Origin: Pomacea canaliculata
Taxonomy: Eukaryota > Mollusca > Gastropoda > Architaenioglossa > Ampullariidae
DNA length: 64,000 bases
Assembly: GCF_003073045.1 (NCBI RefSeq)
Contig: NC_037593.1
Location: 239,525-303,524 of the forward strand
Direction of reading: 5' to 3'
This document shows, one piece after another, positions 23,001 to 35,000 of the stretch. How positions within the stretch are numbered: position 1 is the stretch's first letter; each line of letters opens with the position of its first letter. Both the position numbers and the translations under genes were made by a program. The notes under the pieces are model-generated. The model was not told the DNA's origin, searched no databases, and saw only the letters and a list, made by a program, of their open reading frames with translations.

Positions 23001-26000
23001 TTTCTACAGTTTGGAGAATTAATTCAAGTGTAGAAGCATAATAGAAATTATCCTTCATCTGTTTCATGTTCTTAATGTTTCCCAAAGGTCACAATATTTT
23101 AGAGACTTCACTCACCCAGCGACTTGGTGACAGCCAGATCCTGTTGCATATAGTACAAGGCCTTGTCAAGGGCACCCAGGCCCCAGTGAGCACTTGCCAA
23201 GGCAGAAAACACAGAGCCGCGTAGCTTGAGGCTGCATGTTCCCACCTGTAGTGCAGCCTCCAGCACGGACACTGCAGCACTGTAGTGGCACGCCGCCAGC
23301 AGCTCCTGCCCCACCACCGCCATGAGCACAAAAGGAGAACGCACCAGTCGCAGTTTTTCCAGTTGTTGAAATGTGGCCTGAAATTTATCTGAAACAAACC
23401 AGTAAAACAAGACAAAATTATGTACTATGTCAAGAGTCCATATATCTGAAGTGAAGAAGTGTGGAAAAATTTTAAGTGAAGTAAATATTCACAACCCATA
23501 ACCTTAACCCTAACCCTTACCAAAAAAGTGTCAATAATATCCATCATTTGTCAGTCTTCACACTTTCACTATCACCTTCAATAACTTTCCTACTCATCTA
23601 AAATGTCAATGAAAATAGTTTACATATAAAACTGCAATGAATATGTTTTACATAAAACTGCAATAAAGATGGCTTATAGTCTACCTTCTTTTTGTTCCAT
23701 CTGCAAGTTAAAGATGTAGCAACTTTTAGGTTTGTCCTCTCATATTACTTTTGCACGTGAACAAGTAAATAAATTGAACAAGACTATGCATAGTATTCAG
23801 CATGTCCAAAGATACCTTTGAGAGGAGATTTGAGGGCAGTGTCTTTGAGACCAGCCAAAAGATGCGCATTAGCTGGTTCCTGAACCAAGCCTGCAGCAAA
23901 TGCTGCAAGTGCATCACCATGTTGACCCAGATGCTGCAAGGCCACACCTTCACGCAGGTATGCCTACAACAATTTAATAGAATAAAATCTACAAGACTGC
24001 AATCTACCTGTACTTTATGCAGGTATGCATAAAACAAAATAAAAAAAGAAATTTAATAAAATATATGAGACTATATTTTAAGGAATGTATCAGGGCATAA
24101 GACAAATATGCATAAAGATTTAGTTTTCGAAAGACTGTATACAGTCACACATTACTTAAGGTTGGTTGGGTGTTTTATGGTAAATCACAGTGATATAAAG
24201 TAAACTTATTTCAAAAAGTTTAGGGGAAAGTCCCCCCAAGTGATATAACCACAAAATCAATAAAAGCCAACACAAGAAGCAAGAACAATGTAAAGTGAGT
24301 AAAGTGTATTAAAAAAAATTTTTTTAAAAAGGGTTGTGGCCCAAAAGGCCACCAGGAAATCAAAACCCAAAACCAAAAACTATCAGAGCATAAAAAGCTT
24401 GAATCTTATAGTAGAGCCCTATCCTTCTTCAAAATGTGAAAAAAAACAAACTAGCTGCCGATGGGACGGACTTAATAAAAACAAAGAAGCTTTTGTAAAA
24501 AAACTTGCTGTCGGATACCCTGGACTTCAGGACAAGTGATTAAACATGCACCACACTAAAATTTCCTTGACACCACAAACTGGTGGTGATTCGCCTCATA
24601 AAAGGTGCAATTGCGTGGCAAAGGTGTGTTCTAAACATAGTCTTGTCAGAACCAGGCCTGACGAGAGGGGGGGACAGGGGGTCTGGTGTACCCGGGCCCG
24701 CGGCTGTCAAGGGGGCCCGGCATTGGTCAGTGGATTTTTTTTCTTCTTCTTCTTCTCCTTTTCTTTTTCTTTTAAAGGTCTAAGGACAGAACACCCAATC
24801 ATTACACATGCAGAAGTTGAGTTTGAGTGTAGATATTGAGATTCGAATTGTAAACATACATTATATACTGGGAAAATAATTTACGATTACAAGCACAAGG
24901 GGCCCGAAGAGATCGTCTGTCCCGGGGCCCGGGCTCGCTCTCGGCGGCCCTGGTCAGAACTACCTCCTCCCACCCCACAAGACAGCACAAAGGTAGGCAG
25001 TCAGTAAGACAGGGAAGGATGGCTTGTAATTTATTTTGACCCAGAGTGTCCCAATGGTGTTGCCACAGGGACTGAATGTAGACCTTGGTGGCCTGGTCCA
25101 CTCGAAAATTGCCATGGATACCAGTATGGCCAGAAGCCCAGGTGTAAACAATGTCCTTGTTGGGATGAATGAGAGCCGATTGAATTTTGTGGTTGGACCA
25201 TGAGAGGGTGGTCAAAATCAGGAAAGAAGAGCTTTGGGGGCAGAAAGGGAGTGTGAAATAATCAAAAAGTAGTTCCCTGAAGAGCAGTGAACATGCTAAA
25301 AGGCAACCAAGATGGCATGAAGTTCCGCAGGATAGAGCAGACTTCCTCGCAAGTTGGGCTGAGGAAGCCTGTTGCAGTTGGCAGGACAGAAATGCTGCCG
25401 CAGCTACAGGGCCACTATTTGAAACTTAAGAGCCATCTGTGAAGATGAAATAGAATCCAGGATAGTTATAGAGAAGGTCCTGAAAGCATTCAAGAAAGAT
25501 GAGGTCCCTGGTGTCACTTTTTTCTAAAGGCTGTAAGATCGAACAAATCTTTGGAACAGGAAGGGTCCAAAAAGGAGCTCGTAGTAGAGGGAGAGGCTCT
25601 GCCTGTTGAATATCTACTTCAGCAGCTAGTTGGTGAGGTGCAACACAGAGTGATAATGGCTTTTGCTCCTTTTTTGCTATTGCGAAAGGGGAGAGGGATG
25701 AGAGCGGCTGGGCCAGCTCTGCGCCATCCACTATAAGAAAATGGGGCCAAGCCCCCTCAACATTCTTTCTCTTATAATCTCTCACCTCATCCTCACTGTC
25801 TGAAAATTCTACTTCTCTGGTGTGTTCTTCTAGGTTTGTCTTTTTGGGTGCCATGATATAAACTATTTAGTTCGTTCCTTATGCTCCCCACCCACCACGG
25901 AGTCCAACAAGGGGATGCGACCGTGCATTACCTCTTAGGGCATTTCCAGCAAGGTCGCACCAGGGATACATAAGGAATATACTCAAGTATGAAGACGTGA

Positions 26001-29000
26001 TTGACCCCAGCCACAGCCTTCTGGCAAAACTAGGGCAGTACATGACCAGTTGCTTAAATGGTGTGGGCCACACCAACCTCCTGTCTTGAAGTCCAGGTCA
26101 AAGAGGTGTGTTGGTATGATTGGGCGCAACCCATCAGAGACCTCAACCTCTAGGATCCCATCCTCCCCCAACATGGGTCTCCCTGCAAGGCAAATGCAGG
26201 GGGTCTAAAGGAGAAAAAAAAACACATGAAAACAAAGGCATGATATGAAACATATGTAGATAGGAAGGATAAAACTGAAGTATGACAAGGAGATGTTTAT
26301 TTAGAAGAAGAATATAGATGAAAGGGCCAGGTAAGGGAAAAAAAGAAAATCATAAAAAAGGGGTGGGTCAGCTTAGTCACCCAGCCAGAGAGAGGCGCGG
26401 TGTTCACCCCTGGCATGAGAAGACAGACCTCGGGGGCAACTGATAGCCCTGTAGACCTAACAGTCCTATGGAAAGAGGTCCAGTCGGCCATACACTGTCT
26501 GAAGGGAAGGAAGTCTCCTGGGTTCAACAATGTCCCAGCAAAGTTGTTGAAACATGAGGAAGAGACGGAGCATTTACCACTGTCAGAAAATTTGGGAAGG
26601 TAGCATGAGTTGGGGGAAATGGGGTGGGCACATACATAGGACAAGGGAAATCACTGATACTTCCATCATATACTTCTTGTCTGACAGTCTTCCATCTGAT
26701 ACTTCTTGTCCCATCACTGGTCTTGCCTTCCTATTACGATTCACACACATCACACACACGGCTTCAAATGCAACCATTTCAGTTAGGAAAAATATGTAAA
26801 CTCCTTGAGCCCACCCACAAAGTCAGAGCAGGAACTCCATCTGCAAGTAATTTTGTGGAGACAATAAAGAATGACAGGAAGCTCAATGAGAAAGCCCTTC
26901 CCCTATCCTGCCAGGTGTGTGTACATGGGGCACCACAAGAACAACACCAAGGTCAGATCAGTCTGAACTCACAATGCCACGATGTAATGAGGGTAGGATG
27001 GGAAATGGAGAGCTGATGGAGGCTGATTCTTTCCATCAACACTGGTGCCCATCAATGCCCCCATGCGATGAACCACTGTCAACAGTCAGGTGAGCACAGC
27101 TGGAGTAGTGTCATTAGAACTATCACCCAACAGGTGGCCATTAGTGCCTGCTTATCACATGGTACTTGAACAAAACTCACCTCAGGAAGAGCTACTTAAT
27201 AAACTCTCTCAACTCTACCCCCAATCCAGGCAAAGTCAGTTATTATGGAGTGAAAGCCAACACTGAATCAACTGCTAGGTCCTTGACCCACATATTCCCA
27301 CTGATAACAGGGATGCTGGATAACAACTGGTTTTTTTTCCTATACCAGATAAAAATGGAGTGAATCAGGCTAAAACTGTTTTTAAAATAAGTTGCAATTA
27401 TCAGAGTGTGTGTGTGTGTGTGCGTGCACTCATGCACACTTATAAAAAAGAGAATGAACCCTGCCGCCTAGTGAATTCAGTAAGTTAAAAGGAGTTCTGA
27501 TATTTTTCCCATAAATTTACTTATACTTTGTTTGTAGTTACCTCAGTAGCTATTAAATTCTATCTGTAATTAACAGGATTGTTTTTTTTATAACAGATGG
27601 ACATAACAGACTGTACTGTGTATCTAGATAAAGGCAACCACTGTTCTCTGTAACGAGAGGTTTTATTTGCACCCTACTTTAATCATAAGCTTGAGCCTAC
27701 ACTAAGTAATGTCTGAATGAATTCTCTTAACTCATATACACACAACACTCGCAAGCCTACACACACACATGTATATATACACACACATACACTCGTGCAT
27801 GCACACACACACATGCATATACAATACACACACACACTTACACACACACACGCGTGCATATACACATACACTCACAAATACTGGCTCAGACAGACCTGGA
27901 GGTAAGATGGCCCTGTGTGGCTGAACGCCTGTTGCTTTACACTTTAAAATAAGAACATAAAGAACATGACTGAAGCAGCAGGCGAAACTAACCCTGCCTA
28001 TGTTGACAGTCTCTTGCTAGTTGTAGTACTCACTGTAACACAATGTAACAGTGTGTGTGTGTATGGGAGGGTGGTGTGAGTGTGTGTATGGAACAAATTG
28101 GTGAAGCAAGCAAGCAAATGTCAGTTGGTTACTTTCTCATGCCTCAGTTCAACAGTTTGCCTAAACTGCTGCCTAGCTCAACTCTGTGAGCTGGGATGAC
28201 CTCTGACCGGAACCCCAGCCCCTCTCTCAAAAGCACCCAGTCAGTTGCCGAAGTGATGTAGCTGTGTTCGTTGTTTAAACACACCACTCCTTCCAACAAC
28301 CATGTCGCCATGTCATTCAAACATGCCACACAACATTGAGACATGCATCAACAACTACAGCAGCTCATCCCAGCTGAGCAAGCAGTGACATATATCATTA
28401 CAATGCACCTAAATCATCATAGCTGGATGAGCAGTGATGTAACAGTCATGTATATCATCACATTGTACCTAAATCATAGTAGCTGGGCGAGTAGTGACAT
28501 ATCATCACAATGCGCCAGGGGTGTCTTGCTGACCAATGCCGTGTCAATGGCTGGTTCCCAGCACCAAATGGCTACATAAATACTTCATTATACCTAACCC
28601 AGGTATAAATGTTTAGGGCATGTGACTATAATGCATACAAAGTATTTGCACAGCATCTAAATGCTGGTCACTTTACAAGACAGACAACAAGAAAGTGATA
28701 GCTTATCCTCCCTAAAGTCGGTGACATCACAGTTGTTTCAAATGTTATCACCTGACAGTGAAGATGATACAAAGAATGTTTCAGAGGACATCACAAATCA
28801 TAATGGCTGGTGTAGTATGCAGCACTGTGTGGGTTTATGTAGCTATTCTTTCTGACATGAATGAGGATTTAAGATCTAGCACTCTTGATATTACATCCAC
28901 AAGACATTTAAGCTCACTTAAGTCCAAACTGCATCACATATGCTACATGTAAGCCAGATCACACACTACACATCGCACAAAAACTACATGTTATCTGCAG

Positions 29001-32000
29001 CACAAACTACATTATCTGCAGCACATCAACTGTATATCATGTATAGCACACTTTCCATAGCACAAATACTATGCACTATCCAAACCACAAATTAGCACAC
29101 AGTCTGTAACAAATATACTACCCAGCATGCTATCGCCCCAAGCCCAGACATGGGGTTCAATTCCTGTGTCCACCAACTTAGTCTTTGAACACCGAAGACA
29201 ATTCTTCTGCAGGTACCTCAGTGCTGTACAGGGTGCAAGGCACCCCCATGAGACTGTAGACAAGCACCTGTGTTGGGTGTAATCGCAAACCAGGTGGAGA
29301 GGGATTGTGCACAGTGCGGCATAATCAGTGTGCTTAACTGCATACCGGCAGGACCTAGAAACAGTCACTGTGCCAGGTAACAGAATGTTATGCCAGTGAG
29401 CAGAATGACCAGCCTGGCACGTGAAAGCACCTCCTCTCAAGAAGGCAAAATTAAAGGTTTCTGCATCCTACAGCAATGTGCCGTCATACAGGCAGTTCAC
29501 AAGGAGACGAGAAACTGAACACTTATCCAGCAGACAATATGCTGACAATGTGCCGACTCTTAGAAGCCATGACAGCAACAGCACTGCAAACAGTAACATA
29601 AAATCGCTACTAATCTAGTACCTATTCTCAGTACAAAGAAACAGACATCCATAACTGCATCTTCTTCATTACACCGCTCTCATGAAGCCAGCCATTCAAC
29701 ACTTGGACCATTATCTACAACCACGCTTGAACATGGACAAGAAAGAATGGATAGCTAGGGATGACAGGGTTGGCAAGTTGAGGAGAGTGGGTGACAGGGA
29801 GGGGGGGGAAATTGATGTTTTACGCCGTGTCAGCAGCTAAGGCTATATTACGGCAAGCAGCCAGCCCTGTAAACAGATGTCACGTGCAGAGAAAGATCAG
29901 CGTGCCCGAGACGAGAAATGAACTCAGGGCAGCCAACCTTCACTGTATTGGTGACAGGCGCTAACAGCGCTAACCGTTGCGCCACCGGACCGCTCTGGGT
30001 GAAAGGGAGGAGGGATGGAAAGCTCTATCGTTGTCTGAAGCTGTCATCATCAACATGACAGTACTGATGATCCTTGTCTTGTGATGCTTATCGTCAGTAT
30101 CAGGGACTGTGGATCATCATTCATAATAAAGCACCAAGTGTGAACACTAGAACTGCAAGGGGGTGGGGGTTTCGGTATGAACATCGTCGAGCGCCAGGTG
30201 ACAACTACTTTCCCCTCACCTGTTCAATAAAAAGTAATGTGAAGGCTTACTTTGTTGGGCTTGAGCTGCAATGGCTGACTGTAGGACCATTTCATCATTC
30301 TACCTCTCTTGTGGCGAGGCGGGGAGGCTGAGGCGACACACTAGTGCAGGTGAGAGAGTGTGTCGTGTGTGTGCACCCATGCCTGCAGGCTTCTCGTGCG
30401 CTTGTCCTGTCACTGCGGTCTATCAGTCCCAGCCAGCAACTGTCCTCCGAGTGTTCACTCGCTTCAAACTTTCCTATCAACGAAAGAGACCTCGAAGTAT
30501 AGTGTGGAACCCAAGGAAGGCCCGGGACGTGCGGGTAGGTCATTGCAGGTAACTCCCAATCTGCCAGCAGCACCCTCCTCAAACGTCAAACTCCTCAACT
30601 TGCTATGACATGTGTGAAGTAGGTCTTCACTCAAGTGTTTAACTGATAGACGGGGAGCACACCCACCACCACCACCTAACGCTCGTACAGCCTCTGTGAT
30701 TGATCATCACCCACCGCGCCACCGTGGCCAGCTGACGCCTGGTGGTGCGTGTCTGATGTCCTCACCTTCCTCGCGCGTCCTGACGCCCTCGCCAAGCGAC
30801 AGGCGTGCGAGCAGACGACATGTATGACTCGTTACATCACACTTCACAACGATGTCCCTCCCCCTCCTCCACACACCGCCATTCAAACCCTTGGCGAGGT
30901 CAAGGGTTACCGTCGTGCGACTAACATCCGCTCCTCTCTCTTTCTCCTAGCGACCCCCACCCCAACCATCTCACCCCCTCACACACACAGCCAGCCCCTC
31001 CTTCGGCGTGTTCTCCGGGGTCGTTAGTCATTCGGTAACACAGATTTCACTAAAAACCGCTTTTGTTTGGGGAGTCGTGGTCCGTGTACATCACACACAG
31101 AGGGGCTCGTACAGAGTGAACTGTGGGTCAGATGAGGTCATGCGCTTTGTCGGGATGCAGCGTGCGGTGCGATGCTCACCTCCAGCGGCCAGTCCCGCTC
31201 ACACGTCTGCAGGTAAAGCCCCTCAAAGGGCTGCGCGGCCGGTGCGCTATGCAGCGACTGGGCGGCGGAGTGAGAAAAGACCACAGGTGTTTGCCGGCTC
31301 TTTGACGCAGGCCCGCCGTGTCAACACACACTCACCACCACTTGGTACTCGCCGCCAGGGCCCACAACATGACGGGCCGCCCGGGGACACTACAGGTTGC
31401 TGCACTCAACCTCGCGGCGCCGGCTTCACGCTGAGGCGACTGACGGTGGGGTGGGGTGGGGTGGAGGAAATGGCATGCTGCACACATGGCCAGAGACCAG
31501 CGATTCTTAATGCGCGTGAGAGAGAAATAGTGTGTGTGTGTAATGCAAACTACGATCTGTAAACTATAATTTCTTCTTAAGCTCAATTCCGATGACCTGC
31601 TTCCATGTCCGCCATGACCCTGCTACCTTAAGACATGGTCATCCACATCCTTCAGACCTTTCACCAACTATTGAAGGGAAGGTGCCGTACTCACTACTAG
31701 TGGTCAGTGTGCGCTGGACGTGGGAACATGCCTGAAGACCGAGGTTTACCTGTGCCTGTGGCCACAAACCCCCTCTCCTGTTCAACAAACATTGCAACAC
31801 CTGATTTATCAGGGAAGCAAAAAACTCCGCAATGTTCACCCAACACATGGGTACTTGATTTATTAAAGAATGTAACCCTGCTGGTCTGATTTGTCTGGGA
31901 AAGGTGAAAAAAATCCCAACTCATCTCTGCTCACCCAACATACAGGGACCTGAACTACTAAGGAAGGTGAAAGGTGTCGGAAGGAAAAGGTTGGACTCCA

Positions 32001-35000
32001 TCATTCACGTGCTGTGTTTTAGACATGTTGAACTACTTACAGTTCACTGTCCTTAGACAGGGTGAACCACTTACAGTCCACAGCCCATAGACATGGTGAA
32101 CCACCTAGTCTAGAGCCCCGACGGTTGCTAGGCTAAGAGACAATTCTTCATCCCCTATTTGTTTTTCTCTCCATCAAATAAGGGCTCAATCAAATACAAA
32201 AAGGATCAATCAAATGCATAATGACATGGCCATCAGGTGCATATACTACATCATACCATCATTGGATACCTACACAAGAGCATTGCCAAACTCCGACTGC
32301 ATATGCAGCGAGTCTCACAGGGTAGAGGGAAGTGAGCGGAGGCCAAGGTGAATAGCTGGGTGGACGTGTTGGGACACCAACTGCCTCAAACTTTCTGTGT
32401 CTTCTCTCCTTCACTATGCTGGGCATACCTACACCTGTGACACCTGTTCACACCTACACCCTTTCTGGACATGATGACTGTTTACAGGGGATAATTGACC
32501 TTTCCTCTTCCCCGCCTCCCACCAATACTCAAACGTCTATCAGGGTTCAGACATTGTTTTCAGTATCCCTTGAAACAATAACATAGAATGGTAGGTACAT
32601 CCAAATCTCCAAGTCAACTTCTGATGGCAACAAAGTCATTTGATCTCTCTCTCTTTTTTATGCTAACACTTATTGACAGAATGCTGGTAAGTCTTTAATC
32701 ACTAATTCTTTCTCATTTCTACACTCATCACAACATTATTCTAAAAAATATTGGTAATTGTTTTGAAATCATCTGGTTGCACATAAAGTCTCTCACACAC
32801 ACGCACACCGTACTCCCCCATCCCACTTTTCAAATTTGCTTATCAGGGTACAACCCTTGAAACAGTGAATGCAACCAATATGCTGTCAAAAGTTGATGGT
32901 TGACATGTGTAACAGCCTAAAACATCTCAGGTTCTTGTAGCCATGTCCCTTGCCTACAGTTTCAGGCAAGCTTCACGAGTAGCTGAGTGATCAACAGCAG
33001 CTTGTATAATGCCCTTACAGAGCTCCGCATGTGGAGAACGGTTACAGAAATTGAAAACAACAGCAAACTAAGAAAGACATCAACGACAAAGCTGGATAAG
33101 ATACTAATGAGTCTTTCTCAACCTACCGGCCTTGCTAAGATACTGGCATGACTTTCCCAACCTACTAACCTGGTTAAGCTACAGCCATGACCTTCTCAAC
33201 CTATGGTCTGGCCAAGATACTGGTGCAACTTTCTCAATCTACCAGCCTCACTAAGATACTGGCACGACTCTCCTACCTACTGGCCACTCTGTGTGGCTAA
33301 GATACTGCAATACTGCCATGACCTTCTAACCCAGCGGTTCTCAAAGCATTTGAACCACAGACCACTTGACTAAAGTAAAAAAACACTGTCCTAACCAACT
33401 GGCCTGGCTGAGAGACTGGTGTGACTTTTTAAAATCTACTGGCCTGGTTTTCTAAAATACCAGTGTTACCTTCTCAACCTTTACCAGCACGACTTTAAAA
33501 TGAGCAAATGACCATTCAGAAGTTCTTTACAATGGTCACAATGGGCCAGAGCCATCTTTGAGTGCCTTCACCAACAGAAGTATCACACAGTTTCACACTT
33601 TCAAAACTTATTAAGAGCTCAGCACTGTACTTTCAACAAGTATACTAGGCCGACCAATGAAATCCAACATCAGGTGCAGTTAGCTGCCTTGATGAAAATG
33701 AAAGGCCATGGATGAACAGGCCCAACAGAGACCTGTGCACTCAGGACATCACAATCAATGACAGGTCTGTTTACACAGCCATCCAGCCACAACCAAAGGT
33801 CTGTTTACACAGCCATCCAGCCACAACCAAAGGTCTGTTTACACAGCCATCCAGCCACAACCAAAGGTCTGTTTACACAGCCATCCAGCCACAACCAAAG
33901 GTCTGTTTACACAGCCATCCAGCCACAACCAAAGGTCTGTTTACACAGCCATCCAGCCACAACCAAAGGTCTGTTTACACAGCCATCCAGCCACAACCAA
34001 AGGTCTTTTTACACAACAATCCTTACAGGTCAGTTACAGCTTTGTTCTGACCTAAAAATTCAGCTCTCTGAAAACTTTGTAGGTAATGAGAGATGACGAG
34101 GAACAATAACAGGATTTATTCAATGCAGGAATAAGCTTTCCAAGAAACATGAGAGGGTAATCAATTAATCCAGGTATTTTACTTTCATTACATGCCGTGC
34201 ATGGCCTCTGTAGTATGACTGACATGCAAGTCTGAATCTGATCCAAGAAATCTCACACAGGTGAAGGGAGACAAGTCTCTCCCAGGACCTATCCCAGAGG
34301 CAGAAACAGTAAACACAGTAAACCCAGCAGACATTGGTGTGGTTTTTTATTGAGCATAATTGTGCATTCATATTTTGGGAATTATTATTTTAAAGAGAAC
34401 TTAACCCGATCAAGAAGAAAAGTGTTAAGGAAAATAAGCGTTTTATCCCAAGCCAACAGCTAAAGCTTTATCGTAGCAGAGCAGCCAGGCCTGTGAACAG
34501 ATACCACACTCAGAGAAAGAATAGCATGAGCGAGTTGAGATCTGAACCTAGGACAGCCAACCCTACTATACTGGTGACAGGTGCTAACCATTGTACTATC
34601 AGACTGCCCCCATAACTACCTGAGATAGCCTTTACACAGCTATGGTGTTCAAGCAAAGAAACTGTGATACTTGTGTGTGAAAGCAATTTGTTCTGAGGAC
34701 AAGAAAACAAACAACAATGAACTTACTTTTGTCCATTTAGGATTGAGCTGGCGAGAAGCAAGGGCATCTTGCTGACTCTCCCGATAATGGTGCAGCTTAA
34801 AATAAGCTGCTGCCCGATTGGTGTACAAGATGTGGTTGGAGGGATCAAGTGTAATAGCCTCAGTATAAGCTTGCACAGCACGTCTAAAATCCCCGTTATT
34901 GACTGCCTCACTAGCTTGTCGAACTTTCTGCAGGAAAAGCGCCTGTCCACTGGGACTGCTGCAGCTGGGGCCTGGAGTTGAGGCATCAGGCAGGGCTGCC

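Noticed and set aside
23497..23520. Telomere-like aaccctaaccct string
   Set aside because: Only two to three imperfect units; too short to support an interstitial telomere array.
24546..24839. 97-codon + strand ORF
   Set aside because: Lies across the hAT MITE and LINE 3' UTR; low-complexity Phe/Ser run from a pyrimidine tract.
29816..29994. Possible functional tRNA gene (A and B box-like motifs)
   Set aside because: No foldable cloverleaf; the motifs belong to a repeated tRNA-derived SINE family with several copies in the window.
31008..31562. 184-codon + strand ORF in the CpG-rich part of TTC28 intron 2
   Set aside because: Arg/Pro/Thr-rich composition expected of GC-rich noncoding sequence; no recognisable domain or splice partners.
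33712..34096. Two 112-codon repetitive ORFs
   Set aside because: Frame shadows of the 34-bp minisatellite; no start context, splice sites or family similarity.
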